From Streptomyces sp. NBC_00654 (GTDB lineage Bacteria > Actinomycetota > Actinomycetes > Streptomycetales > Streptomycetaceae), in contig NZ_JAPEOB010000001.1 in NCBI RefSeq assembly GCF_026341775.1, positions 2,914,001 through 2,978,000 on the forward strand: 64,000 nt of DNA, written 5' to 3'. Below, piece by piece: positions 42,703-51,529 of the stretch. Below the pieces are notes generated by a model. That model had not been told where the DNA came from. It saw only the letters and a program-made list of their open reading frames with translations, and did no database searches. Position numbers and translations under genes: made by a program. Numbering within the stretch: the stretch's first letter is position 1; every line of letters starts with the position of its first letter.

Positions 42703-43467
42703 TCAGGCCGCGTGGCCGCCGTCGACCACGACCTCCGTCCCGGTGATGTACGCCGCGTCGGCACTCGCCAAGTAAGCGATCAGGGAAGCCACTTCGTCCG
42801 TCGTGCCGAACCTGGCGAGTGCGGTCGCGGAGCGCTGGCCCTCGGCGAACGGGCCGTCGGCCGGGTTGAGGTCCGTGTCGACGGGACCGGGCTGGATCAG
42901 GTTCACCGTGATGCCGCGCGGACCGAGTTCCCGGGCGAGCGGCTTGGTGAGACCGGCCAGCGCGGACTTGCTCATCGCGTAGAGCGTGCCGCCCGCGCCA
43001 CCGGCGTAGCGGCTCAGGGCCGTACCGACGGTGATGACGCGCCCCCCGTCGGCGAGCCGGCCGGCCGCCGCCCGGCAGGCGAGGAAGACCGCCCGTACGT
43101 TCACGGCCAGCACCCGGTCGACATCGGCGGTACTGAGCGTGGAGATCGGTCCGAGGACACCGATGCCCGCGTTGTTGACGAGGATGTCGAGTCTCCCCAG
43201 CGCGTCCGCCGCGCGGCCGACGGCCCCGGCGGCGGCCCCCGCGTCCGCGGCGTCGCAGCGCAGGGCGACGCCGCGGCGCCCGTAGCCCTCGATCTTCCGG
43301 ACGACCGCCAGGGCGGCCTCCTCGTCCTGTACGTAGGTCACGGCCACATCGGCCCCCTCCCGCGCGAGCCGCAGGGCGGTGGCGGCGCCGATGCCGCGGC
43401 TGCCGCCGGTGACGAGAGCGGCCCTGGGGGAGCCGGTGGTGACGGCGGCGACGGTGGTGCTGGACAT
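42703..43467 (-). CDS. Short-chain dehydrogenase/reductase
   Basis: A 254-residue classical SDR. It has the cofactor motif TGGSRGIGAA near residue 21, NNAGIG near 95, the catalytic Ser/Tyr/Lys with YAMSKSAL near 160, and PGPVDTDLNP after it. The ATG at 43467 follows AAGGAATCC. The longer frame upstream lacks domain character. The substrate is unknown. It converges with the ABM gene. Confidence 0.93.
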   Translation of the reverse strand: MSSTTVAAVTTGSPRAALVTGGSRGIGAATALRLAREGADVAVTYVQDEEAALAVVRKIEGYGRRGVALRCDAADAGAAAGAVGRAADALGRLDILVNNAGIGVLGPISTLSTADVDRVLAVNVRAVFLACRAAAGRLADGGRVITVGTALSRYAGGAGGTLYAMSKSALAGLTKPLARELGPRGITVNLIQPGPVDTDLNPADGPFAEGQRSATALARFGTTDEVASLIAYLASADAAYITGTEVVVDGGHAA

Positions 43468-43789
43468 GGCGGATTCCTTGCCGTTGGGGGAGTGGTGTCG
43501 CACCGGCCGGACGTCCCGCTGTCCACGGGCCGGCCGGTGACAAGGACAAGGAAAGCCGTCCGGCGGTCCGGAGACCGGCGGGAAACGGACGCCCACTCCG
43601 GATGGCCGCTCGGCACGCCCGCACCGGTCACCCGCTCCCGCTCCCGCACGCGCCCCTTCCCGTACCCCGTACCCCCGTACGCCCCCGCTCGACGGGTGGA
43701 CCGATGAGTCAGGGGCGAGAGTGGGGTCATAGACGGGCAGGCCGGACCCCGTCGACCGGTCCGGACGCGGAACCATAAGGAGCATCGCC
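43468..43789. other. Divergent intergenic region
   Basis: The 322 bp between the SDR and the DHFR-like gene hold simple CGTACCCC-type repeats near 43662-43683. No clear operator or reliable promoter hexamers were seen. The right end carries the ATAAGGAGC ribosome site of the next gene. Confidence 0.45.
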
Positions 43790-44413
43790 ATGGGCAAGCT
43801 GACTCTCACCACCTTCGTGACACTCGACGGAGTCATGCAGGCACCCGGAGGCCCCGACGAGGACCGGAGCGGCGGGTTCGAGCACGGCGGCTGGATGGTC
43901 CCGTTCGCGGACGACGACTTCGGGCAGTTCATCACCGAGGTGTTCGGGCGCCCCGCGGCCTTCCTGCTCGGGCGGCGTACCTATGACATCTTCGCCGGGT
44001 ACTGGCCCAAGGTCACCGATGAGAACGACCCGGTGGCGGGCAAGCTCAACGGGCTCCCGAAGTACGTCGTCTCCTCGACGCTCAAGGACCCGCGGTGGCA
44101 GCACACCACCGTCATCGACGGCGATCTCGTGACCGAGGTGACGCGCCTGAAGGAGCGGACGCGGGGCGGGGAACTCCAGATCCACGGCAGCGGCCGGCTC
44201 GCGCAGTCCCTGATGGCGCACGGCCTCATCGACGAGTACAACCTGCTGGTGCACCCCGTCGTCCTGGGGGCAGGTTTCCGGCTCCTCCCGGAGGGCGGGC
44301 TGCCGACCGCCTTCGAGCTGACCGCCACCCGCACCACCTCCACGGGGGTCGCGATCAACACCTACCGGCCCACGGGCCGGCCGGACCACGGGACGTTCGC
44401 CCCGGGCGAATGA
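43790..44413 (+). CDS. Dihydrofolate reductase/RibD C-terminal-like protein
   Basis: A 207-residue single-domain protein of the RibD C-terminal/DHFR-like family. It has TFVTLDGVMQAPGGPDEDR at the N-terminus, LLGRRTYDIFAGYWP near residue 60, LQIHGSGRLAQSLMAHGLID near 127 and LLVHPVVLGAGFRLL near 150. These are characteristic of many small Streptomyces NADPH-binding proteins without a proven substrate. A strong AAGGAG site precedes the ATG. Confidence 0.9.
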   Translation: MGKLTLTTFVTLDGVMQAPGGPDEDRSGGFEHGGWMVPFADDDFGQFITEVFGRPAAFLLGRRTYDIFAGYWPKVTDENDPVAGKLNGLPKYVVSSTLKDPRWQHTTVIDGDLVTEVTRLKERTRGGELQIHGSGRLAQSLMAHGLIDEYNLLVHPVVLGAGFRLLPEGGLPTAFELTATRTTSTGVAINTYRPTGRPDHGTFAPGE

Positions 44414-44450
44414 GCCGGCACCCCGGGACATCGCCCCACCGGCTCAGCGG

Positions 44451-45152
44451 CTACGGTGCCGACGGCAGGACCGACGCGTCCGTCGCGCAGGAGCGCAGAC
44501 GCCCCAGGATGGCGCGCGCCGCCTTCGTGTATCCGATCGTGTTGTCGTGCAGCACCGACTCCGCGTTGGCCAGTTCGAGGAACGCGATGATCTCGAAGGC
44601 CAGTTGGGAGACGTCCGTGTCCTCCGCGAGCTCGCCGAGGGCACGGGCCTCCTCGACCGTCTGCTCGACGAAGGTGATCCAGCCGGTCTGCGCGGACGCC
44701 AGCGCGTCGTGCACCCTGCCCTCCCGGGCGTCGAACTCGGCGATGGTGGCGTAGAAGAAGCAGCCGCCGGAGAACACCCGCCCCCGGGAATAGGAGATCC
44801 AGCTCTCGCACAGGATCCATAAGCGGCCCAGTCCGGCGGGCGCGGCCCGCGCCGGTTTCAGCACATGCTCGACGTAGATGGTGACGGCCCGCTGGACGGT
44901 GGCGAGTTGAAGCTCCTCCTTCGAGCCGAAGAGGGCGAACACGTCGTTCGTGCTCAGCTTCAGCTGGCCGGCCAGCCCTCTGAGGGAAAGGCCTTCGAGC
45001 CCCTGTGCCGAGGCGACCTGCACCGCACACCCGAGAACCTGCTCCCGGGTGTCCGCCCCCTGCTCGATCCGCACGCTCCGTCCGATGCTCCCGACCCCCT
45101 TGGATCCACCTGCCGCGTCCGGTCCGCTCGGTCCGCCCGGTCCCTCCGCCAT
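44451..45152 (-). CDS. TetR-family regulator with long N-terminal extension
   Basis: A 233-residue repressor. Its HTH is LEGLSLRGLAGQLKLSTNDV, then FALFGSKEELQLATV. The first ~33 residues before it are Gly/Pro-rich. The ATG at 45152 has no good ribosome site. An in-frame GTG at 45074 (VRIEQGADTREQ) would give a 207-residue protein of normal TetR length and is a serious alternative start. The ligand domain resembles TetR_C members with FFYATIAEFDAREGRV. The target is unknown; it converges with the DHFR-like gene. Confidence 0.85.
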   Translation of the reverse strand: MAEGPGGPSGPDAAGGSKGVGSIGRSVRIEQGADTREQVLGCAVQVASAQGLEGLSLRGLAGQLKLSTNDVFALFGSKEELQLATVQRAVTIYVEHVLKPARAAPAGLGRLWILCESWISYSRGRVFSGGCFFYATIAEFDAREGRVHDALASAQTGWITFVEQTVEEARALGELAEDTDVSQLAFEIIAFLELANAESVLHDNTIGYTKAARAILGRLRSCATDASVLPSAP

Positions 45153-45464
45153 TCTAGGAGCGCGGCCGGTGCGGACGCCCGGTTGTCGGTGAACGGGCGC
45201 GGGGACAGATGTTCCCGTGGGCGGTTCCCGCCGGGCAGCGTGATCGTTCCGCGTGCGGGCCGGCGAGGTCTCCACAGAGCTTCCCCCGCGGAGAACCAGG
45301 AGGACCAGGTGCCCTCTGTCGCCGTGCCCGCCCTCGCACCGCCGCACCGGGCCCGGGTCACCGACCTGCCCGTACTGCTGGTCGCCGCGGTCCGGGGTGC
45401 CGGCGCAGTGCCAACGCCGCCCCGGCCGCGTCCTGACAACCGCGGCACCCCGTCCGCACCGGCG
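45153..45464. other. Intergenic region with an isolated strong ribosome site
   Basis: The 312 bp hold a perfect AGGAGG at 45298-45303 followed by GTG at 45309 and a frame reading VTDLPVLLVAAVRGAGAVP. The open frame soon becomes Pro/Arg-rich and runs into the antisense of the next gene. This may be a gene remnant or a very short gene. No other feature is visible. Confidence 0.3.
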
Positions 45465-45668
45465 TCACGACTTGATCGAGTCCGCCGCGATCATCACCGC
45501 GGCGCCCGTCACCACCAGCACGATGTTGACGAACACTCCGTACTCGCTCATGAAGTCGAGCCGCCGCACCAGCGTCCACAGCCGGAACCACCCGGTCCAT
45601 TCGTGGAGGAGCCCGGCGGCGCCCTGGGCGAAGACGAGGAACCCGATCGTTTCGACGATTTTCTTCAT
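45465..45668 (-). CDS. Small two-helix membrane protein
   Basis: A 67-residue protein with hydrophobic segments IGFLVFAQGAAGLL and VFVNIVLVVTGAAVMIA joined by a loop with EWTGWFRLWTLVRRLDFM. ATG at 45668 is chosen; a GAGG lies 9 bases upstream. Good codon bias and a plausible two-span topology support it. The function is unknown. It diverges from the two-component system. Confidence 0.75.
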   Translation of the reverse strand: MKKIVETIGFLVFAQGAAGLLHEWTGWFRLWTLVRRLDFMSEYGVFVNIVLVVTGAAVMIAADSIKS

Positions 45669-45813
45669 GCGCCGAGCCTCGTGTCCGCCCCGCGGGCTCC
45701 GCGTCGGCCACCGGTCTGACTCCTCGCGCCGAAGGTCTCGGGACCGTACGACTTTGGTCGCTTCCTGCTCCGGAACAGCCGTTCCGGGCCGCTCACCTGC
45801 GTATTTTGTCGGT

Positions 45814-47034
45814 ATGACGCGCACTGAGTACAGCTGGCTGCTGCCGTCGGCGATGGCCGACCCGGAGCTGCCCGAGGACCGGGCACGGTCGCGCCGTACC
45901 GTGCGGGACTGGGCCGTCGACATCACGGCCTTCCTGTGCGCCGCGTTCTTCGGGATGCTCGCCCTCGCCGCCATCGAGGCCGACCGCACGACGCCGGAGG
46001 TGGTCGTCCTCGTGGACTCGGTGCTCGGCGCGGCCGCCTGCTGTGCCCTCTGGGTCCGCCGGCGCTGGCCCGTCGGACTGGCCGTGGTCCTGACCCTCGT
46101 GGGTGTCGTGGAGCCGGTGGCGGCCGGCGCTCTGCTGGTCGCGCTGTTCAGCCTGGCCGTGCACCGGTCCTTCAGACCCGTCGCGATCGTCGGTGCGGGC
46201 GCCCTCGCCGTTGCCCCCCTGCAGCCCTATCTGCGCCCGGATCCGGAAACCTCGCTCATCGCCTCGACCATCATCGGCGTACTGCTGATCCTGCTGGTGC
46301 TCAGCTGGGGCATGGTCGTACGGTCCAGACGCCAGCTGGTCCTCACCCTGCGGGAGCGGGCCCGCCGGGCCGAGGCGGAGGCCGGACTGCGCGCCGAGCA
46401 GGCCCAGCGGCTGGCCCGCGAGGCCATCGCCCGAGAGATGCACGACGTCCTCGCCCACCGGCTGACCCTGCTCAGCGTGCACGCCGGGGCCCTCGAATTC
46501 CGGCCCGACGCGCCCCCGGCCGAGGTCGCCAGGGCCGCCGGGGTGATCCGGGACAGCGCGCACGAGGCGCTCCAGGACCTCCGCGAGATCATCGGCGTGC
46601 TGCGCGGACCGGGGGACGGCGACGAGGGCCACCGGCCGCAGCCCACCCTCGTCACCCTGGACGCGCTGATCGCCGAGTCCCGGTCGGCCGGGATGAAGGT
46701 CACCCTCGACAACCGGGTCGCCGATCCCGCCGCCGCGCCCGCCGCCACCGGCCGCACCGTCTACCGCATCGCGCAGGAGTGCCTCACCAACGCCCGCAAG
46801 CACGCGCCCGGCGCCGGGGTCACCGTCGCCGTGACCGGCGGACCGGGCGGCGGGCTCACCATCGAGGTCCGCAACCCGGCCCCCACCGAGCCCTTCGAGC
46901 GGGTGCCCGGCTCCGGCCAGGGGCTCATCGGCCTCACCGAGCGCGCCACGCTCGCCGGCGGACATCTGGACCACGGACCCGAGCCCGGCGGCGGGTTCGC
47001 CGTCCGCGCCCGGCTGCCCTGGCCCGCCGCGTGA
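45814..47034 (+). CDS. DesK/HisKA_3-type sensor histidine kinase
   Basis: A 406-residue kinase with a charged N-terminal ~35 residues, about 4-5 membrane segments to residue ~165, a coiled linker rich in Arg/Glu, the phospho-His motif IAREMHDVLAHRLTLLSVHA near residue 208 and a HATPase domain (N box ECLTNARKHAPGA, G box GSGQGLIGLTERA). ATG at 45814 is chosen as membrane topology begins shortly after. It is followed after 88 bp by its response regulator. Confidence 0.92.
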   Translation: MTRTEYSWLLPSAMADPELPEDRARSRRTVRDWAVDITAFLCAAFFGMLALAAIEADRTTPEVVVLVDSVLGAAACCALWVRRRWPVGLAVVLTLVGVVEPVAAGALLVALFSLAVHRSFRPVAIVGAGALAVAPLQPYLRPDPETSLIASTIIGVLLILLVLSWGMVVRSRRQLVLTLRERARRAEAEAGLRAEQAQRLAREAIAREMHDVLAHRLTLLSVHAGALEFRPDAPPAEVARAAGVIRDSAHEALQDLREIIGVLRGPGDGDEGHRPQPTLVTLDALIAESRSAGMKVTLDNRVADPAAAPAATGRTVYRIAQECLTNARKHAPGAGVTVAVTGGPGGGLTIEVRNPAPTEPFERVPGSGQGLIGLTERATLAGGHLDHGPEPGGGFAVRARLPWPAA

Positions 47035-47122
47035 GGCGGCCGGCGCCCGTCCGCGGGAGCGGTGCCCGGATGACGCGGGGTGGGGTACGGGACCGTCGAA
47101 GGACCTGGCTACGGTGGCCGTC

Positions 47123-47854
47123 ATGAACACCCCGACGTCCCCCACGCCCCCGGTGGCTCGACCGGTCCGGCTGCTCATCGTCGACGACGACCCCCTCGTC
47201 CGGGCCGGGCTCACCCTGATGCTCGGTGGCGCGGACGGCATCGACATCGTGGGGGAGGGTGCCGACGGCAACGAGGTCGCCGGTCTGGTCGACCGGCTGC
47301 ACCCCGATGTGGTGCTGATGGACATCCGGATGCCCGGCATGGACGGCCTCACCGCCACCGAGCGACTGCGCCGCCGCCCCTCGGCGCCCGAAGTCGTCGT
47401 TCTGACCACCTTCCACGCCGATGAACAGGTGCTGCGCGCCATCCGCGCCGGAGCCGCAGGATTTGTCCTGAAAGACACCCCGCCCGCGCAGATCGTCGAG
47501 TCGGTCCTGCGGGTCGCGGCCGGTGACCCGGTGCTCTCACCCGCCGTCACCCGACAGCTCATGGCCCGCGCCGCGGGCGGCGCGCAGGACGACCGCAACA
47601 GCCGCGCGGACCGGGCGCGCAGGCGCTTCGACGAGCTGGCCGGGCGGGAGAAGGAGGTCGCGCTCGCCGTCGGACGGGGCAGTTCCAACGCGGAGATCGC
47701 GGGCTCGCTGTATCTGAGCGTGGCCACCGTGAAGACGCATGTGTCACGGATTCTCGCCAAGCTCGAACTCAACAACCGTGTCCAGATTGCTCTGTTGATC
47801 CACGATGCGGGGCTGCTCGACGAGGAGGGCGGGGGCGGGGTCGGCATACGCTGA
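47123..47854 (+). CDS. LuxR/NarL-type response regulator
   Basis: A 243-residue regulator. The receiver has LLIVDDDPLVRAG, the phospho-Asp in DVVLMDIRMPGMDG near residue 63 and FVLKDTPPAQ near 115. A ~35-residue charged linker (QDDRNSRADRARRRF) precedes the GerE HTH (LAGREKEVALAVGRGSSNAE, then ATVKTHVSRILAKLEL). ATG at 47123 and GTG at 47114 are both possible. It is the partner of the upstream kinase. No divergent or downstream exporter is present, so its target is unclear. Confidence 0.94.
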   Translation: MNTPTSPTPPVARPVRLLIVDDDPLVRAGLTLMLGGADGIDIVGEGADGNEVAGLVDRLHPDVVLMDIRMPGMDGLTATERLRRRPSAPEVVVLTTFHADEQVLRAIRAGAAGFVLKDTPPAQIVESVLRVAAGDPVLSPAVTRQLMARAAGGAQDDRNSRADRARRRFDELAGREKEVALAVGRGSSNAEIAGSLYLSVATVKTHVSRILAKLELNNRVQIALLIHDAGLLDEEGGGGVGIR

Positions 47855-47881
47855 GCGAACCGGAGCTGAAGGGGGCGGACC

Positions 47882-49057
47882 GTGTCCGTGATCGATCTGA
47901 GTGATGTGCCGGAATTCCGGGCCAACCCGTATCCGTACTACGCGAAGCTGCGTGCCGAGGGACCCGTCCACGCCATCCGGACCGATCAGCTCGAACGGGC
48001 CTGGCTGATCGTCGGGTACGAGGAGAGCCGGGCCGCTCTCGCGGACGCGCGGTTCGCGAAGGACTGGCGGCCCACGGGGCACTGGCCGGACGGCGACAAC
48101 GCGATCAGCACCAACATGCTGGAGCTGGACGCACCGCACCACACCCGGCTGCGCAGGCTCGTGGCCCGTGAGTTCACCTCCCGGCGGATCGAGTCGCTGC
48201 GCCCGCGCGTCGAGCAGATCACCCGGGAACTCCTCGACGCGCTGCCCGCCACGGGAAGCGGCGATCTCATCGACGCGCTCGCCTTTCCGCTGCCGATGAC
48301 CGTCATCTGCGAACTGATCGGCGTCCCGGACCTGGACCGGGACACCTTCCGCCGGCTGTCGAACGGGGTGGTCTCGCCGACCGAGGAACAGCGGGAGGGC
48401 GACCCCGTCGGCGCCATGGGCGACTATCTCGTCGAGCTGATCGAGGCCAAGCGCGGATCGCCGGGCGAGGACCTGATGAGCGCGCTGATCCGGGCGCGCG
48501 ACGAGGGCGGCGACCGCCTGTCCCCCGACGAACTGGTCGGCATGGCCTTCCTGCTGCTCGTCGCGGGACACGAGACGACCGTCAACCTGATCTCCAACGC
48601 CGTGCGGGCGCTGCTCGACCATCCCGAACAGCTGGCCCTGCTCCGCGCCGATCTCGACGGACTGATCGACGGCACGGTCGAGGAGACGCTGCGGTACGAC
48701 GGCCCGGTGGAGACCGCCACCTTCCGCTTCGCCCGCGAGGACGTACGGATCGGCCCCACCGTGATCCCGAAGGACGAGCCGGTCCTGGTGGCGCTGGCCT
48801 CGGGCGGCCGCGACCCGGAGCGCTTCCCGGACCCGGACACCTTCGACATCCGCCGGGACACCCAGGGGCACCTGGCCTTCGGGCACGGGGTGCACTTCTG
48901 CCTGGGCGCGCCGCTGGCCCGGATGGAGGCCCGGATCGCGATCCGGGCCCTGCTGGAGCGCTGCCCCGACCTCGCCCGCGACCCGGACGCCGGGGAGCCG
49001 GAGTGGCTGTCCGGCCTGCTGTTCCGCGGAGTGCGGCGGCTGCCGGTGTGCTGGTGA
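47882..49057 (+). CDS. Cytochrome P450
   Basis: A 391-residue soluble bacterial P450. It has the oxygen-binding I-helix AGHETTVNLI near residue 227, the K-helix ExxR in EETLRYDGPVE near 268 and the heme-thiolate loop FGHGVHFCLGAPLAR with Cys near 342. GTG at 47882 follows AAGGGGGCGG. It is a close tandem paralogue of the next gene. No ferredoxin or reductase gene adjoins, so redox partners must be elsewhere. The substrate is unknown. Confidence 0.96.
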   Translation: MSVIDLSDVPEFRANPYPYYAKLRAEGPVHAIRTDQLERAWLIVGYEESRAALADARFAKDWRPTGHWPDGDNAISTNMLELDAPHHTRLRRLVAREFTSRRIESLRPRVEQITRELLDALPATGSGDLIDALAFPLPMTVICELIGVPDLDRDTFRRLSNGVVSPTEEQREGDPVGAMGDYLVELIEAKRGSPGEDLMSALIRARDEGGDRLSPDELVGMAFLLLVAGHETTVNLISNAVRALLDHPEQLALLRADLDGLIDGTVEETLRYDGPVETATFRFAREDVRIGPTVIPKDEPVLVALASGGRDPERFPDPDTFDIRRDTQGHLAFGHGVHFCLGAPLARMEARIAIRALLERCPDLARDPDAGEPEWLSGLLFRGVRRLPVCW

Positions 49058-49149
49058 CTCCACCCGGTACGGGCTGACGCGTCCCCGTCGGCCCGTACCT
49101 CCGCTCCGTGATCCGCACCTTTCGCCACGCCACCCGGAAGGGAACCGCG

Positions 49150-50346
49150 TTGACCACCGAAGCCGTACTCGACCTCGCCGCGCTCGGCGAGGACTTCACC
49201 CGTGACCCCTACCCCGTGTACGCCCGGCTGCGGGCCCAGGGCCCGGTCCACCGGGTCCGGATACCCGAGGGCGCGCCCGCCTGGCTCGTCGTCGGCTACG
49301 ACGTGGGACGGGAACTCCTGGCCGACCAGCGGCTGTCCAAGGCGTGGCAGAAGGCCTCGCCCGCACTGGGCATCGCCAAGGTCTCCGCCGGAACGTCCAT
49401 GCTCAGTGTGGACGCCCCCGACCACACCCGGCTGCGGAAGCTGGTGACCCGGGAGTTCACCCCGCGTCGCATGGAGCAGCTCGCCCCGCGTGTGCGGGAG
49501 ATGACGGACGAGCTGCTCGACGCGATGCTCGCCCCGCCGGGCCGGAGCGCCGATCTCGTCGAGGCGCTGTCGTTCCCGCTGCCGATGTCCGTCATCTGTG
49601 AACTGCTCGGGGTGCCGTTCCTGGACCGGACGGCGTTCCGCGAGTGGTCCAACAACGCCGTCTCGGCGATCGATACCGAGGCCCGGGAGACCTCGACGGC
49701 GGAGGTGACCGCCTATATGGAGGGTCTGCTCGCCGACAAGCGCGAGCAGCCGGGCGACGATCTGATGAGCGCGCTGATCCACACGGCGGACGTGGACGGT
49801 GACCGGCTCTCGGCCGACGAGCTGATGGGCATGGCCTGGCTGCTGCTCGTCGCGGGCCATGAGACCACCGTCAATCTCGTCACCAACGGGGTGCTCAATC
49901 TGCTCACCCACCCCGGCCAACTTGAGGCGTTGCGCGCGGACTTCGGCCTGATCGACAACGCGGTCGAGGAGATCCTGCGCTTCGAGGGCCCGGTGGAGAC
50001 CCCGACGTACCGCTTCACCACCGAACCGATCGAGGTCGGTGGCACGGTCATCCCCGGTGGCGGGGAGCTGGTGCTCGTGGCGATGTCGGACGCCAACCGG
50101 GACCCCGCGCGGTACGAGGCGGCGGACCGCTTCGACATCACCCGCGACGCCCGCGGCCATGTCGCCTTCGGTCACGGCATCCACTACTGCCTGGGCGCGC
50201 CACTGGCCCGTATCGAGGCCCGGATCGCCATCAGGTCGCTGCTGGAGCGCTGTCCGGACCTGCGCCTGGCCGCGGACCCGGCGACACTGAACTGGCGCAC
50301 CGGGATGCTGATGCGGGGGCCGATGAGCCTGCCGGTGGCCTGGTGA
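49150..50346 (+). CDS. Cytochrome P450 (tandem paralogue)
   Basis: A 398-residue P450 similar to its neighbour throughout. It has AGHETTVNLVTN near residue 236, EEILRFEGPVE near 276 and FGHGIHYCLGAPLAR with Cys near 348. TTG at 49150 after AAGGGAA is preferred over the GTG at 49108, whose extra 14 residues are basic and not family-like. The helices around residues 150-200 differ most from the first P450, so the two may have distinct substrates. Confidence 0.95.
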   Translation: MTTEAVLDLAALGEDFTRDPYPVYARLRAQGPVHRVRIPEGAPAWLVVGYDVGRELLADQRLSKAWQKASPALGIAKVSAGTSMLSVDAPDHTRLRKLVTREFTPRRMEQLAPRVREMTDELLDAMLAPPGRSADLVEALSFPLPMSVICELLGVPFLDRTAFREWSNNAVSAIDTEARETSTAEVTAYMEGLLADKREQPGDDLMSALIHTADVDGDRLSADELMGMAWLLLVAGHETTVNLVTNGVLNLLTHPGQLEALRADFGLIDNAVEEILRFEGPVETPTYRFTTEPIEVGGTVIPGGGELVLVAMSDANRDPARYEAADRFDITRDARGHVAFGHGIHYCLGAPLARIEARIAIRSLLERCPDLRLAADPATLNWRTGMLMRGPMSLPVAW

Positions 50347-50382
50347 GCGCGTAGCCCCCGCCGGTCCGGAGCGCGCGGCCGG

Positions 50383-51393
50383 TCAGCCCCCGGGGATCTC
50401 CCGCAGGCTCACCGGCCGGTGCTCGCGGCGCGAGCGCTCGCAGGCCTCGGCGATACGCAGCGCGTGCAGTGCCTCCCGCCCGTCGCACGGATTGACCAGC
50501 TCGCCCCGGGCCACGTCGAGGAACGCGTCCAGCTCCGCCTCGTACGCGGGGGCGAACCGCTCCAGGAAGCCAGGCCACGGCTTCGGCGGGGCGCCGGGCC
50601 CCTGTGGCTCCGCCGAGGTCAGCGGGGTGCGGTCGTCGAGGCCGACCGCGAGCTGGTCGTGCTCGCCCGCCAGCTCCATCCGTACGTCGTACCCGGCGCC
50701 GTTGCACCGGGTGGCCGTGGCCGTGGCCAGCGTGCCGTCGTCCAGGGTCAGCAGAACGGCCGCCGTGTCGACGTCGCCCGCCTCGCGGAACACCGGAGGT
50801 CCGGCGTCCGACCCGGTGGCGTACACCTCGGTGACCTCGCTGCCCGTCACCCACCGCACCATGTCGAAGTCGTGGACCAGGCAGTCCCGGTACAGGCCGC
50901 CGGAGAGCGGGAGATAGGCGGCGGGCGGCGGCGCCGGGTCCGAGGTGACCGCCCGCACGGTGTGCAGCCGTCCGAGCCGGCCCTCCCGCACGGCGGCGCG
51001 GGCCGCGGCGAACCCGGCGTCGAAGCGCCGCATGAAGCCCAACTGGAGTACGGAGCCGGCCGATTCGACGGCCGCCAGGGCATCCAGGGTGGCGGACAGG
51101 TCGAGGGCGATCGGTTTCTCGCAGAACGCCGGGATCCCGGCGCGGGCGGCCCGCGCGATGAGTCCGGCGTGGGCGGAGGTCGCCGACGAGATCACGAGCG
51201 CGTCGACGCCCCGCGCGCCGGACGCGAACACCTCGTCCACCGCCACGGCCTCCGCGCCGGTCCGCGCGGCGACCGCGGCCGCCCGGCCCGGGTCCGCGTC
51301 CGCCACCACCAGTGAGTCCACGGCGTCGTGGCGGCTCAGCGCCACCGCATGGAAAGTGCCGATACGTCCCGTTCCGATGAGTCCGATGCGCAT
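50383..51393 (-). CDS. Gfo/Idh/MocA oxidoreductase (inositol 2-dehydrogenase-like)
   Basis: A 336-residue NAD(P)-dependent oxidoreductase. It has GLIGTGRIGTFHAVAL at the N-terminus, the EKP cofactor motif in FCEKPIALDL near residue 95, GFMRRFDAGFA near 122 and the catalytic Asp/His pair in RDCLVHDFDM near 168, the arrangement of inositol dehydrogenases. It diverges from a GntR gene across a 136-bp gap with two matching operators. A CUT2-type sugar importer lies just beyond, which fits sugar or inositol catabolism. The substrate is inferred. Confidence 0.9.
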   Translation of the reverse strand: MRIGLIGTGRIGTFHAVALSRHDAVDSLVVADADPGRAAAVAARTGAEAVAVDEVFASGARGVDALVISSATSAHAGLIARAARAGIPAFCEKPIALDLSATLDALAAVESAGSVLQLGFMRRFDAGFAAARAAVREGRLGRLHTVRAVTSDPAPPPAAYLPLSGGLYRDCLVHDFDMVRWVTGSEVTEVYATGSDAGPPVFREAGDVDTAAVLLTLDDGTLATATATRCNGAGYDVRMELAGEHDQLAVGLDDRTPLTSAEPQGPGAPPKPWPGFLERFAPAYEAELDAFLDVARGELVNPCDGREALHALRIAEACERSRREHRPVSLREIPGG

Positions 51394-51432
51394 GGCCCCA
51401 AGGTGACGTTTGCCCTGTCGTCATGTCAAGCG

Positions 51433-51446
51433 TTTGTCCTGACAAA
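51433..51446. promoter_or_regulatory. GntR-type operator, site 1
   Basis: TTTGTCCTGACAAA is a perfect inverted repeat of TTTGTC with a 2-base centre. It lies 40 bp upstream of the oxidoreductase start. Confidence 0.65.
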
Positions 51447-51498
51447 TGGCGGCCCGGTCGCCCGCCGCCCGGCCTCCGCTCCCCCTCACCGCCATGGC

Positions 51499-51512
51499 TT
51501 TGTCCGGACAAT
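51499..51512. promoter_or_regulatory. GntR-type operator, site 2
   Basis: TTTGTCCGGACAAT matches site 1 except in the centre and last base. It lies 17 bp upstream of the GntR start, 66 bp from site 1 centre to centre. Confidence 0.65.
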
Positions 51513-51529
51513 CGAACTACGCTCGGCCC

